Position numbers and translations under genes: made by a program. From an uncultured Muribaculaceae bacterium (GTDB taxonomy: Bacteria; Bacteroidota; Bacteroidia; Bacteroidales; Muribaculaceae), in the NCBI GenBank assembly GCA_910578385.1, contig CAJTQV010000012.1, positions 1-64,000 on the forward strand: a DNA stretch of 64,000 nucleotides, written 5' to 3'. A model generated the notes under the pieces. The model worked only from the letters and a program-made list of their open reading frames with translations, did no database searches and was not told the origin of the DNA. Positions 54,636-64,000 of the stretch are shown here, one piece after another; the first letter of the stretch is position 1; each line of letters begins with the position of its first letter.

Positions 54636-57092
54636 TCAGATGAACAGTGAGGCGATGCGGAAGGTGGCGAAGGCGAGTACCCAGGCCAGTACTGTGTTGT
54701 AGAGCACCGAGAAGGCTGTGTATTTCCAGCTGCCGGTCTCGCGGGTTATCGCCGCCAAGGTCGCTATGCAGGGGAAGTAGAGCAACACAAACACAAGGAA
54801 GGCCAGTGCCGAGGCTTCGTTGAAGGGTGTCTCGCCTGTTATCTTCGACGGCGTGCTGAGTCGAGTGGAGAGTGCTTCGGCATCGTCATCGCCTACGTAA
54901 AGCACGCCGAGTGTAGAGACCACCACCTCTTTCGCAGCAGCTCCGGCTATAAGCGAAACGCAGGTCTTCCAACCGAATTCCATCGGACGTACCACCGGCT
55001 CGACAGCCTTGCCGACATAACCAAGGATTGAGTGCTCCTGCTGGTATTCGGTGGTCACAAGTTCCTCTATGTCGTCGGCAGAATTCTCAGCTAATGTTGT
55101 AGCCGGCATCTCAGCCAATGCCTCGGTGCGGTATGTCTCGGGCACATCCTCGGGCACATAGTGGGGGAAGTAGGAGAGTGCCCAGATTATGATCGAGGCT
55201 ACAAGTATGAGTCCTCCCATCTTCTTGAGATACTGCTCGGCTTTGCCCCACATGTTGCGCATGGTGGCCTTGAAGGTCGGCATACGGTAGGGGGGCAGCT
55301 CCATCACAAAGGGTGTCTCGTCTGCCTTGAACCAGAACTTGCGCATTATCTTGGCCGTGAGCACAGCAACGATTATACCCAACAGATACAAGCCGACAAA
55401 CACCCACGCTCCATATTGCGGGAAGAATGCTCCGGCCAACAATACGTAGATCGGTATTCGCGCCGAACAACTCATGAACGGATTGATCAGGATTGTTATC
55501 AACCGGCTCGACTTGCTCTCGATGATTCGCGTTGACATGATGGCCGGCACGTTGCAGCCGAAACCCATCACGAGCGGTATGAACGATTTTCCGTGAAGCC
55601 CCATCTTGTGCATCAGCTTGTCCATGATGAACGCGACTCGTGCCATGTAGCCTGAATCCTCCATAAATGAGATGAAGGCGTAAAGTATGAGGATGTTCGG
55701 CAGGAAGACAATCACGCCGCCCACGCCGCCGATTATTCCGTCGAGCAGCAGGTCTTTGAGAGGCCCATCGGTCATGTATTCTCCGATCAGTCCTGAAATC
55801 CATGAGACAAGACTCTCGATCCACTCCATCGGGTAACTTCCCAACTGGAACGTGGCCCAGAACATCACCCACATCACTATGAGGAATATCGGGAATCCGA
55901 AGAGTTTGTTGGTCACGAAGGTGTCTATTATCTTGGTTGACTTCTCCTCTTTTTCGAGCGAACCATCCATGGTCTCGCGCAATGCACCTTGGATAAATCC
56001 ATATTTGTCGGCCGATATTGCCGAGGTCACGTCTTCCTGAAGCTTATCCGATATGCGGGCATCCTCACGGTCGCGCAACTCGCTCCATTTGCTGTAGCTC
56101 GGATTGTCGCTGAGCATCTTTTCAACCTCGGGGTCGCGCTCTATGAACTTGATTGCAAGGAAGCGGGGTGAGAAGTGGTCTGACACGGTCGGGTCATTCT
56201 TGAACTCACGGTTGAAAATAGACACAGTCTGCTCTATCTCCGGGTTCATGTTGACGTGTATATGCCGCGTGTCGGGGTTGGTCATCTCATAGACCTCTAT
56301 CACGGTGTCGAGGAGTTTGTCTATTCCCCATCCGGTAGAGGCAATGGTCGGCACGAACGGCACACCAAGCATCTTGCCGAGCGACTCGTAATCGAGCTTG
56401 GCGTTCGATTTCTTAAGCTCGTCGTACATGTTGAGGTCAACCACCATCGGCAGGTTCATGTCGATCAGCTCTGTGGTGAGGTAGAGGTTGCGCTCCAGGT
56501 TCGAGGCTACCACCACATTCACGAGAACGTCGGGTGTCTCCTCGCGCAGATAACGCATCACATAGAGTTCCTCGGGCGAGTAGGCCGACAGCGAGTAGGT
56601 TCCGGGCAGGTCCACTATGTTAAGCCGGTAGCCTTTGTAACGAAGTGTTCCCTCCTTGGCATCGACCGTCACCCCGGCGTAGTTGCCCACATGCTCACGC
56701 GCGCCCGACACCATATTGAACAGGGATGTCTTGCCGCAGTTAGGATTACCCAACAGTGCTATGTTGATAATCTTGTCGCTGCGCAGGCGGTCGCCGATGT
56801 GTCCTACTTCGGTGTGCTCCGAAGTGTCAGCTGCACGGTCGGCATGGTCGGACGATGCGTTCCAATCCTCTAAAAGTTCAACTTCCACAAGGTTGGCTTC
56901 GGCGCGTCGCAGGGATACCTCATATCCCATCAGCGCATATTTTACCGGATCCTGCAGCGGTGCGTTGAGTATCACGCTCACTTCGCGCCCGCGCACAAAT
57001 CCCATTTCCATCACGCGCTTTCGGAAAGCCCCGTGACCGAATATCTTTGTAATGACGCCGGTTTGTCCCGGCTTAAGATCTGACAGTCGCAT
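54636..57092 (-). CDS. feoB: FeoA-FeoB fusion, ferrous iron transporter
   Basis: 818 residues from ATG 57092 (MRLSDLKPGQTGVITKIFGH). Residues 1-75 are a FeoA SH3-like domain; the G domain follows with LLGNPNCGKTSLFNMVSGAR (G1), VDLPGTYSLSAYSPEE (G3), then the FeoB transmembrane domain with two Gate motifs (PLVMGFGCNVPAIMSTR, FGWKTCVSLIAGAAAKEVVV). FeoA-FeoB fusion is the usual Bacteroidetes arrangement. It imports Fe2+ through the inner membrane. Confidence 0.95.
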   Translation of the reverse strand: MRLSDLKPGQTGVITKIFGHGAFRKRVMEMGFVRGREVSVILNAPLQDPVKYALMGYEVSLRRAEANLVEVELLEDWNASSDHADRAADTSEHTEVGHIGDRLRSDKIINIALLGNPNCGKTSLFNMVSGAREHVGNYAGVTVDAKEGTLRYKGYRLNIVDLPGTYSLSAYSPEELYVMRYLREETPDVLVNVVVASNLERNLYLTTELIDMNLPMVVDLNMYDELKKSNAKLDYESLGKMLGVPFVPTIASTGWGIDKLLDTVIEVYEMTNPDTRHIHVNMNPEIEQTVSIFNREFKNDPTVSDHFSPRFLAIKFIERDPEVEKMLSDNPSYSKWSELRDREDARISDKLQEDVTSAISADKYGFIQGALRETMDGSLEKEEKSTKIIDTFVTNKLFGFPIFLIVMWVMFWATFQLGSYPMEWIESLVSWISGLIGEYMTDGPLKDLLLDGIIGGVGGVIVFLPNILILYAFISFMEDSGYMARVAFIMDKLMHKMGLHGKSFIPLVMGFGCNVPAIMSTRIIESKSSRLITILINPFMSCSARIPIYVLLAGAFFPQYGAWVFVGLYLLGIIVAVLTAKIMRKFWFKADETPFVMELPPYRMPTFKATMRNMWGKAEQYLKKMGGLILVASIIIWALSYFPHYVPEDVPETYRTEALAEMPATTLAENSADDIEELVTTEYQQEHSILGYVGKAVEPVVRPMEFGWKTCVSLIAGAAAKEVVVSTLGVLYVGDDDAEALSTRLSTPSKITGETPFNEASALAFLVFVLLYFPCIATLAAITRETGSWKYTAFSVLYNTVLAWVLAFATFRIASLFI

Positions 57093-57258
57093 AAATTTGA
57101 CTTGGATGATTTCCGCCGTCCCCGTATGTCGCAATGCGGACCGGAGCCGACGGCTTGAAAAAATAATTGTCACCGCAAAATTACAACCAATTATCGGCGC
57201 AGCCAAATGCGCACCCTCAAAATACCCTTATTAGGGTATTGCTCCGCACATCATGTGC

Positions 57259-57292
57259 AAAAAAACGCTGCGTCCCGTGCGGGGCGCAGCGT
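57259..57292 (-). terminator. Intrinsic terminator after the S9 peptidase gene
   Basis: ACGCTGCG (57265-57272) pairs with CGCAGCGT (57285-57292), 12-nt GC-rich loop. On the - strand the stem is followed by seven T. It ends the S9 peptidase transcript. Confidence 0.88.
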
Positions 57293-57334
57293 CTGTATGC
57301 CGGTTCCGGGTTACCCGGAAATAATCGGTTCTGA

Positions 57335-59488
57335 TTATCTCTGCTGTGCTGAGTCTACCTCTTCTCCTGCTGTCTTTTCAGCGGGTGCGGCATTCTTCAG
57401 ATGCTTGTCGAGGAAGCGGAAGAATGTGCGCTGCCAGAGGATGGCGTTCTGGGGCTTGAGCACCCAGTGGTTCTCGTCGGGGAATACGAGCATCTCAGCC
57501 TCAAGACCATGCATCTTGGCTGCGTTGAATGCCTGCATACCCTGCGATGCGAGGATGCGGTAGTCAAGCTCTCCGACGGTGATGAGCATCGGGGCTGTCC
57601 AGTTGTTCACGTAGCGATGGGGTGAGTTGGCGTATGTGCGCTGTGCTGTCGCGTTCTCTTTCTCCCAGTACGGGCCACCGAGGTCGAAGTCGGCGAACCA
57701 CATCTCTTCTGTCTCAAGATACTGGGCCTCTACGTTGAAGATACCGGCGTGAGCCACGAGTGCGGCATAGCGGCCGTCGTTATGACCGGCGAGCCAGTAT
57801 ACGGAGAAACCGCCGTAGCTTGCGCCGATTGCACCTACATGGTCAGCGTCAACATAGGGACGGCTCTTGATGTAGTCGGTTGCCGAGAAATAGTCCTGCA
57901 TGTTCTGGCCGCCGTAGTCGCCTGAAATCTGACGGTTCCATGCGGTGCCGAAGCCGGGCACGCCGTGACGGTTGGGGGCGATCACGATATATCCGTGTGC
58001 GGCCATGATCATGAAGTTCCAGCGGTAGCTCCAGAACTGGCTCACAGCCTGCTGCGGACCACCCTGGCAGTAGAGGATGGCGGGATATTTCTTGTTCGGG
58101 TCGAAGTCGGGGGGGAGAATCTCCCAGCATGTCATCTGGCCGCCGTCGGTGGTCGGTACGATGACTTTCTTCACTTCGCCGAGCTTGAGCTGGTCGAGAA
58201 GTTCCTTGTTGACTGTGGTGAGCTGGTCGGCCTTGTCTTTGCTTACAGCGAAGATCTCGTTGGGTTCGCGCATTGAGTGGCGGAGTGCGATTGCGGCGTT
58301 GTCGGCCACGGGCACCACGCTTGCGTAGTCATACTGTCCGGTCACGATTGTGTCGATGGCGCAGGTGTTCACATCGATTGTGAAGACGGGTGCCACACCC
58401 TGATAGTATCCGGTGAACCAGATGCTCTTGCCGTTCTTCGCCCATGCTATCTGCTCGGGCCAGTAGTCCCAGTTGGCGGTGAGGTCACGGGTCTGACGGC
58501 TCTTCATATCCATCACCATCAGGCGCTTCTTGTCGCTCTCATATTTGGCAGTGGGCATCGAGAGCCATGCGAGAGTGTTGCCGTCGGGCGAGAACACGGG
58601 GTCTGTGTCATAGCCGGGGAATTCCTCACCCTTGGTAAGGGTCTCGGTCTCACCGCTCGCGAGGTCGTACATATAGAGGTTGGAGTCGGTCGAGAACACG
58701 TAATCCATGCCTTTGAGCTTGCGGCTCACGTAAACGAGCTTCGTGCCGTCGGGACTCCATGCGAACGACTCGGCACCGCCGAACGGACGGACAGGACACT
58801 CGAAAGGCTCACCCTGCATGATGTCTTTTGCATTCTTTACCTCGCCGTCGAGGTCAGCCACGAAGGGGTGGGGGATTTTTGTCACCCATTCATCCCAGTG
58901 CTTGTAACCGAGGTCATCGACCACACGGCCTGTTGTCTTGGGCAGGTCTTTGAAAAGCTCCTCGTCGTTCTTGTTATAGTCGTCGATTGCTGATGCGAAC
59001 ACCACATGCTTGCCGTCGGGGCTGATTTTGAAGCATTCTATTCCGTTGGCCTCGCTTGAGAGTCTTTTCTCACCGGTGCCGTCGGCGTTCATGCTGAAAA
59101 TCTGGGTTGCGTCGGTTTCCTTGTCGTGACGCAGGAATGCAATTTTCTTGCCATCCTCGATCCATTGCAGGTTCGACTCGGAGCCTACGGTCTTGGTGAG
59201 GCGAGTCATATTCTGGCCGTCGGCATCCATGATGTAGATTTCCGCATTGCCCTTGTTTTCCTGAATATCTTCGTAGGTAAGGGTGAAGATAATCTTTGTA
59301 CCGTCGGGCGAGGGGATAGCCTCGGAGATGCGGCCGAAGGCTTCGAGCACTTCGGGCGTGAGCATACCGTTCTCAATCTTGATGTCCGGCTTCTCAATCA
59401 GTTTGGCATCGCCACCACTCTTGTCAGAGCAGGCAGTCAGAGCCAATGGCAATAACATTGCACACATTTTCAATCCTGTTTTGTTCAT
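57335..59488 (-). CDS. S9 family peptidase, predicted lipoprotein
   Basis: 717 residues. MNKTGLKMCAMLLPLALTAC gives a lipobox (LTAC|S). A beta-propeller with TolB-like repeats (SPDGTKIIFTL, FSPDGNTLAWLSMP) spans about 60-430, then the alpha/beta hydrolase with HVGAIGASYGGFSVYWLAGH (Ser nucleophile) and FPDENHWVLKP (His). This is the prolyl oligopeptidase/DPP IV-like architecture common in Bacteroidetes. It is periplasmic or surface anchored and releases peptides. Confidence 0.93.
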   Translation of the reverse strand: MNKTGLKMCAMLLPLALTACSDKSGGDAKLIEKPDIKIENGMLTPEVLEAFGRISEAIPSPDGTKIIFTLTYEDIQENKGNAEIYIMDADGQNMTRLTKTVGSESNLQWIEDGKKIAFLRHDKETDATQIFSMNADGTGEKRLSSEANGIECFKISPDGKHVVFASAIDDYNKNDEELFKDLPKTTGRVVDDLGYKHWDEWVTKIPHPFVADLDGEVKNAKDIMQGEPFECPVRPFGGAESFAWSPDGTKLVYVSRKLKGMDYVFSTDSNLYMYDLASGETETLTKGEEFPGYDTDPVFSPDGNTLAWLSMPTAKYESDKKRLMVMDMKSRQTRDLTANWDYWPEQIAWAKNGKSIWFTGYYQGVAPVFTIDVNTCAIDTIVTGQYDYASVVPVADNAAIALRHSMREPNEIFAVSKDKADQLTTVNKELLDQLKLGEVKKVIVPTTDGGQMTCWEILPPDFDPNKKYPAILYCQGGPQQAVSQFWSYRWNFMIMAAHGYIVIAPNRHGVPGFGTAWNRQISGDYGGQNMQDYFSATDYIKSRPYVDADHVGAIGASYGGFSVYWLAGHNDGRYAALVAHAGIFNVEAQYLETEEMWFADFDLGGPYWEKENATAQRTYANSPHRYVNNWTAPMLITVGELDYRILASQGMQAFNAAKMHGLEAEMLVFPDENHWVLKPQNAILWQRTFFRFLDKHLKNAAPAEKTAGEEVDSAQQR

Positions 59489-59495
59489 GATCTTT

Positions 59496-61445
59496 TTAGT
59501 GTTTTTTGGTATTACGGTTAAACTTATGTTTTATTTCATTCTTTTTTGTTCCCCGGCTGGTAGGTCTGTCGGACCTGTCAGACCTGTCAGACTTGTCAGA
59601 CTTGTTATACCTGCCGCCTGTCGCGGCTCTTCCGCCCTGGGGGTAAAGTGCCTGAATCAGGTCCGGCCGGTGCATCTTCCTCAGCTCGGCGAGTATTGAC
59701 TGCCGGCTCTCCGGCTTCCACCAGAAGAAGAACTGCCTCTGGGCGAGTTTCTCTTTCTCGGTGCGGGCGGTGAATACTTTCTCTCCCGTGTACGGGTGAT
59801 AGCCGGTATAGTAGATCTCAGTCGCCACGGTCATGGGTGTAGGTGTAAAATCCTGCACTTGTTCGAGCTGAAAATTGAGATCTTTGGTTATTGCTGCCAA
59901 CTCTGCCATGTGCTCTTCCCGACATGCCGGGTGTGACGATATGAAGTAGGGTATGAGCTGCTGGCGCAATCCGGCCTCAGCGTTGGTGCGGTCGAATATG
60001 CGCTTGAACTTGCGGAACTGGTCGAAGCCGGGCTTGCGCATACACATCAGCACTTCGTCCGATGTGTGTTCAGGTGCCACCTTCAACCGTCCGCTCACAT
60101 GGTCGGTTATCAGCTCGCGCAGATAGTCGCGGTTCACGGCATCGGTCTTTGCCGAGCCAGAGGGTGCCATGGCGAGGTCGTAGCGCACACCGCTTCCGAT
60201 GAATGATTTCTTCACTCCGGGCAGCGCGTCTACGGCGTGATACACGTCGAGCAGACGCGAATGGTCGTTGTCGAGGTTCGGACATGGTTTCGGATGAAGG
60301 CATGAGGGGCGTGCGCATTTCTTGCAGATTGATTTGTCGCGTCCACCCATGGCGTACATGTTGGCCGACGGCCCTCCGAGGTCGGAGATGTAGCCTTTGA
60401 AGTCATCCATCTGTGTAACTTGCCGCGCCTCGCGCACAATCGATTCTTTCGAGCGCGATGCGATGAATTTACCCTGATGCGCCGAGATGGTGCAGAACGC
60501 GCAACCACCGAAGCAGCCACGGTGCATGTTGACCGAGTGGCGGATCATCTCGTAGGCGGGTATGGTCTTTCCTTTGTAGCGTGGATGTGGCACACGTGTG
60601 TAGGGCAGGTCGAACGACGCGTCAATCTCACCTGTCGTCATCGGCGGCAACATCGGGTTGACCTGTATCATCTTCCCTTTGGCCTGCTGCCATATCACGG
60701 CACCGGAGTATTTGTTCGACTCCTCCTCTACATGCCTGAAGTTGAGGGCCTGAAGTTTCTTGTTCTTCAGACACTCCTCGTAGCTGTGCAGCACAATGTC
60801 TCCTTCCGACGGTTTACCGTCAGATAAAAAGGCAATTTGTTGCACATCTGTAATATCTTTTATACTCTCACCTTTGTCAAGGCGTGCTGCGATTTCAAGT
60901 ATGGTCCGCTCTCCCATACCGTATGACAGTATGTCTACCGGTGCGTCAATCAGTATGGAGGGGCGCAGTCTGTCTTCCCAGTAGTCGTAGTGTGCCACGC
61001 GGCGCAACGATGCCTCGATGCCTCCGGCTATGACCGGAACGTCTGGATAAAGCTCCTTGAGTATGCGTGAGTAGACTATTGTCGGCATGTCGGGGCGCAT
61101 CCCGTGCCGTCCGCCGGCTGTATATGCGTCGTCATGGCGCAGACGGCGGTTGGCGGTGTAATGGTTCACCATCGAGTCCATAGCTCCGGCCGATACACCG
61201 AAGAAAAGGCGTGGTGCCCCGAGTTTCTTGAAGTCGCGCAGATCGTCGCGCCAGTTGGGCTGGGGGACAATCGCGACCTTGTAACCGGCTTTCTGGAGCG
61301 TGCGCCCTATGACTGCCGCGCCAAACGACGGGTGGTCCACATACGCGTCGCCCGTGAAGAGTATCACATCGGCACGGTCCCAGCCGAGGGCATCCATCTC
61401 GTCGCGCGAGGTGGGCAGGAAATCAGTTCGCTGAAACATCGGCAT
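59496..61445 (-). CDS. YgiQ-family radical SAM protein
   Basis: 649 residues; the start could equally be ATG two codons in (61439). The radical SAM motif is MHRGCFGGCAFCTISAHQGK (C-x3-C-x2-C). The N-terminal FTGDAYVDHPSFGAAVIGRT and C-terminal DFTPTPMTVATEIYYTGYHP are YgiQ family features. The C-terminus ends in a low-complexity NKSDKSDRSDRSDRPTSRG stretch encoded by 9-bp repeats. Reaction unknown. It overlaps uvrB by 23 nt. Confidence 0.9.
   Translation of the reverse strand: MPMFQRTDFLPTSRDEMDALGWDRADVILFTGDAYVDHPSFGAAVIGRTLQKAGYKVAIVPQPNWRDDLRDFKKLGAPRLFFGVSAGAMDSMVNHYTANRRLRHDDAYTAGGRHGMRPDMPTIVYSRILKELYPDVPVIAGGIEASLRRVAHYDYWEDRLRPSILIDAPVDILSYGMGERTILEIAARLDKGESIKDITDVQQIAFLSDGKPSEGDIVLHSYEECLKNKKLQALNFRHVEEESNKYSGAVIWQQAKGKMIQVNPMLPPMTTGEIDASFDLPYTRVPHPRYKGKTIPAYEMIRHSVNMHRGCFGGCAFCTISAHQGKFIASRSKESIVREARQVTQMDDFKGYISDLGGPSANMYAMGGRDKSICKKCARPSCLHPKPCPNLDNDHSRLLDVYHAVDALPGVKKSFIGSGVRYDLAMAPSGSAKTDAVNRDYLRELITDHVSGRLKVAPEHTSDEVLMCMRKPGFDQFRKFKRIFDRTNAEAGLRQQLIPYFISSHPACREEHMAELAAITKDLNFQLEQVQDFTPTPMTVATEIYYTGYHPYTGEKVFTARTEKEKLAQRQFFFWWKPESRQSILAELRKMHRPDLIQALYPQGGRAATGGRYNKSDKSDRSDRSDRPTSRGTKKNEIKHKFNRNTKKH
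59567..59612. repeat. 9-bp tandem repeat inside the YgiQ-like gene
   Basis: About five units of GACCTGTCA/GACTTGTCA in 59567-59612. The - strand encodes the repeated S-D-[KR] residues at the C-terminus of the protein. Same period as the arrays at 53621-53815. Confidence 0.8.
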
Positions 61446-63564
61446 TCTCTTTTATCAGTGACTCGCGGTGGTCCTGAAGGTTTATCAGTTCGTCACGCAG
61501 TTGAGCGGCCTCTATGAAGTCGGTGCGCTTTGCGGCGGCAATCATGTCGCGCTGCACTTTCTCTATGCGCTTCTCTATCTCAGGGAGGCTCATGTACTCT
61601 ATGACCGGGTCGGCGGCAAATACGGCCTCGTGTTCCTCCTCTATATATGGACGCGGGGCTTTCTGACCGCCGGCGGATTTCGGTGTCACCGGTGACGTTG
61701 GTCTTTGCGACGGAGCTACACGGCCTTTCGACATCTTCGACTTGTCAGCTTTCTTGTCGCCGCCTTCGTAGATTTCAATAAGGTCGTTGCCCGATTTCTT
61801 GACAATCGGGGTGGGGGTTATGCCATGCTCCATGTTGTAGGCCATCTGTTTGGCGCGACGGCGTTCGGTCTCGTCGATGGTACGCTGCATGGAGTCTGTT
61901 ACCTTGTCGGCATACATTATCACCTTGCCGTGGACGTTTCGGGCTGCGCGTCCTGCTGTCTGTGTAAGCGAGCGGTGGTTGCGCAGGAATCCCTCTTTGT
62001 CGGCATCGAGGATAGCCACGAGGCTCACCTGAGGCAGGTCAAGACCCTCGCGGAGCAGGTTTACGCCGATAAGCACGTCGTAGGTGCCTTGCCGCAGGTC
62101 TTCCAATATCCTTATTCGTTCCAGGGTATCGACATCGCTGTGTATATAGGCTGAGTTTATGCCCCATTTTATAAGGTGACGGTTTAGCTCCTCGGCCATG
62201 CGCTTGGTGAGCGTGGTGACAAGCACGCGCTGGTCGGCCTCTATGCGGAGACGTATCTCCTCCATCAGGTCGTCTATCTGGTTGAGCGTCGGCCGAACCT
62301 CAATCTCGGGGTCGAGAAGTCCGGTGGGGCGTATAACCTGCTCGGTGAATATTCCCTCGGTCTGCTGCATCTCGTAGTCTCCGGGAGTCGCGCTGACATA
62401 TATCACCTGCGGGGTTAGCCGCTCGAATTCCTCGAATTTCAGCGGACGGTTGTCAATAGCCGCCGGGAGCCGGAAACCATATTCCACTAAGTTCATCTTG
62501 CGCGAGAGGTCACCTCCGTTCATGCCGCGTATCTGCGGGAGAGTGACGTGGCTCTCGTCTATGATTGTCAGGAAGTCCTTGGGGAAGTAGTCGAGCAGAC
62601 AGAACGGGCGCATACCCGGATCGCGGCCGTCGAAATAGCGTGAGTAGTTCTCTATGCCGCTGCAATGTCCGAGTTCCTTGATCATCTCAAGGTCGTAGGT
62701 CACACGTTCGCGCAGACGTTCGGCCTCCATTATGCGTCCTTCGCGGCGGAAGAAGTCACATTGGGCGCCGAGGTCGAGTGTAATCTTGTCAACGGCCTCC
62801 ATAGTCCTTTCTTTCGACGACACGAAAATGTTGGCCGGGTAGATATTGAAGCCCTCAAGGTCTGTTATCGGCATTCCTGAATCGGGGTCTACGGTCTGGA
62901 TTTTCTCGATTTCGTCGCCCCAGAACATCACTCGCAGCTGAATTTCCTCGAAAGAGAGCATTATGTCTACCGTGTCACCCTTCACGCGGAACTGTCCGCG
63001 CATAAGTTCCGTCTCGGTACGGCTGTATAGCGAATCGACGAGTTTCCGCAGGAACGCGTTCCTCGATATGCGGTCGCCGACCGATATTCGTACCACGGTC
63101 TGGGCGAAATCCTCCGGATTACCCATACCGTATATACAGCTCACCGACGACACGACCACCACGTCGCGTCGGCCTGACAGCAGAGCGGCGGCGGTCGATA
63201 GACGCAGCTTGTCGATCTGCTCGTTGATCATCAGGTCTTTCTCTATATACTTGTCGGAGCCGGGTATGTATGCCTCCGGCTGATAGTAGTCATAGTAGCT
63301 CACGAAATACTGCACCGAGTTCTCCGGAAAGAAGTTCTTGAATTCCGAATAGAGCTGTGCGGCAAGGGTCTTGTTGTGCGACAGGATGAGCGTCGGACGC
63401 TTCACCTGCTGTATCACATTGGCCATGGTGAACGTCTTGCCGCTTCCTGTCACACCGAGCAGCGTCTGGTGCTTCTGTCCGTTGCGGACACCCTCGACGA
63501 GTTCGGCGATTGCTTCCGGCTGGTCGCCGGTAGGCGCATATTCCGATGTAAGTTTAAAATCCAT
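61423..63564 (-). CDS. uvrB: Excinuclease ABC subunit B
   Basis: 713 residues from ATG 63564 (MDFKLTSEYAPTGDQPEAIA). TLLGVTGSGKTFTMANVIQQ is motif I; the beta-hairpin region YYDYYQPEAYIPGSDKYIEK D (split) follows, and later IIDESHVTLPQIRGMNGGDL and ATLTKRMAEELNRHL. The C-terminal UVR domain is RIEKVQRDMIAAAKRTDFIE AAQLRDEL (split). Damage-verifying helicase of nucleotide excision repair. A Lys/Ser/Pro-rich linker of about 50 residues (about 600-650) precedes the UVR domain. Confidence 0.97.
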   Translation of the reverse strand: MDFKLTSEYAPTGDQPEAIAELVEGVRNGQKHQTLLGVTGSGKTFTMANVIQQVKRPTLILSHNKTLAAQLYSEFKNFFPENSVQYFVSYYDYYQPEAYIPGSDKYIEKDLMINEQIDKLRLSTAAALLSGRRDVVVVSSVSCIYGMGNPEDFAQTVVRISVGDRISRNAFLRKLVDSLYSRTETELMRGQFRVKGDTVDIMLSFEEIQLRVMFWGDEIEKIQTVDPDSGMPITDLEGFNIYPANIFVSSKERTMEAVDKITLDLGAQCDFFRREGRIMEAERLRERVTYDLEMIKELGHCSGIENYSRYFDGRDPGMRPFCLLDYFPKDFLTIIDESHVTLPQIRGMNGGDLSRKMNLVEYGFRLPAAIDNRPLKFEEFERLTPQVIYVSATPGDYEMQQTEGIFTEQVIRPTGLLDPEIEVRPTLNQIDDLMEEIRLRIEADQRVLVTTLTKRMAEELNRHLIKWGINSAYIHSDVDTLERIRILEDLRQGTYDVLIGVNLLREGLDLPQVSLVAILDADKEGFLRNHRSLTQTAGRAARNVHGKVIMYADKVTDSMQRTIDETERRRAKQMAYNMEHGITPTPIVKKSGNDLIEIYEGGDKKADKSKMSKGRVAPSQRPTSPVTPKSAGGQKAPRPYIEEEHEAVFAADPVIEYMSLPEIEKRIEKVQRDMIAAAKRTDFIEAAQLRDELINLQDHRESLIKENADVSAN

Positions 63565-63682
63565 AACTCGCAAATATAGCTAATTTCGGGCCAAAATCCA
63601 AATAAAAATCACGGTAAAGACTACTAAAAAGTCCTAATAACCTTGAAATGTCACTTGTTTGTGCAGCAGGTAGCCGAAAAAT

Positions 63683-63713
63683 TTTGTTTTACGAATTAAA
63701 TTCAGTAATTTTG
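63683..63713 (+). promoter_or_regulatory. Promoter of tpiA
   Basis: TTTG (63683-63686), a 19-nt spacer and TAATTTTG (63706-63713): a perfect Bacteroidetes promoter, 61 nt before the tpiA start, directed away from uvrB. Confidence 0.85.
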
Positions 63714-63774
63714 TACGATTAAGCGGGCATCCAATAGGATGGCCGCCTCAAATACCCTTTAATTTTTAAAGACA

Positions 63775-64000
63775 ATGAGAAAGAATATTGTAGCCGGCAA
63801 CTGGAAAATGAACACCACTCTCGACGAGGGCGTGGAGCTTGCCAACAATGTCAATGCACTTCTTAAAGGTAAGAAGGCAAACTGCGACGTGATTGTCTGC
63901 GTGCCTTTCACTCACCTTACTTCCGTTAACGCTGTCATCGAGCCTGAGCTCGTTAAACTCGGCGCCGAAAACTGCTCCGAACATGCCAAGGGCGCATACA
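63775..64000 (+). CDS. tpiA: Triose-phosphate isomerase (partial)
   Basis: The first 75 residues are in the window: MRKNIVAGNWKMNTTLDEGV, with the substrate-binding Asn-Lys of AGNWKMN, then VIVCVPFTHLTSV and LGAENCSEHAKGAY (the AQN-type loop). It converts DHAP and glyceraldehyde 3-phosphate. The rest lies beyond the window edge. Confidence 0.95.
   Translation, partial: MRKNIVAGNWKMNTTLDEGVELANNVNALLKGKKANCDVIVCVPFTHLTSVNAVIEPELVKLGAENCSEHAKGAY

Noticed and set aside
57335..59455. Several + strand frames opposite the S9 peptidase
   Set aside because: Shadow frames; the peptidase has a complete catalytic triad region and signal peptide.

Overview
The window looks like Bacteroidales chromosome, probably Muribaculaceae-like. 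This is an inference from gene content (DUF4290 gene, feoA-feoB fusion, DUF4494 and DUF3127 phage genes) and from repeated promoters of the TTTG-N19/20-TAnnTTTG type, the Bacteroidetes sigma factor signature. It has two parts: the right-hand portion of a temperate prophage (1 to about 31,078) and core chromosome (about 31,080 to 64,000).

Prophage. On the + strand, positions 2-2132 hold the end of the late region: a structural protein tail, a small phage protein, holin, GH108 endolysin and a spanin-like protein. A perfect bidirectional terminator (2147-2182) separates it from a roughly 23.5 kb early block on the - strand (25,836 down to 2,187). That block has many small overlapping genes, a DnaC-like helicase loader, a PD-(D/E)XK nuclease next to a Sak4-like ATPase, a DUF3127 ssDNA-binding protein, a radical SAM protein, DUF4406 and DUF4494 proteins, and a protein with 24-bp tandem repeats. 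Three or four small + strand genes with their own TAnnTTTG promoters sit inside it. At 25,977-26,059 a divergent promoter/operator region controls the early block and an XRE repressor. The rightward operon encodes the repressor and a UvrD-like helicase, followed by a separately promoted trio: membrane coiled-coil protein, GHKL ATPase and STAS-like protein. This accessory module lies next to the attachment site, where the 3' half of a tRNA-Ala(GGC) gene with its terminator is left. The integrase and the other prophage end are outside the window, to the left.

Most unusual content. Five cloverleaf-shaped RNAs (4269-4351, 20416-20528, 21344-21462, 21565-21664, 22427-22539), all on the early-transcript strand, have tRNA acceptor stems and T arms. 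Most have a non-standard D arm and all have an expanded or irregular arm where the anticodon should be. Four have a compact hairpin directly 5'. They sit with two 26-nt hairpins sharing a UCC-GUGA-GGA tip and three ~60-nt elements closed by long helices. I know of no described family that matches.

Chromosome. From 31,386 onward come a lipoprotein and a GH24-type lysozyme, an Eis-like acetyltransferase, an XRE-type regulator behind an AT-rich leader, a CE1 esterase, rarA, a HAD hydrolase and an FAD-dependent oxidoreductase. Then follow tsaB, a DUF4290 gene, murA (active-site Cys replaced by Asp), rimM, a small conserved gene, an OmpA-like protein, an MFS transporter, a TPR protein, gyrA, clpC and a four-helix-bundle protein next to 9-bp tandem repeats. 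The window ends with a feoA-feoB fusion, an S9 peptidase, a YgiQ-type radical SAM protein, uvrB and the start of tpiA.
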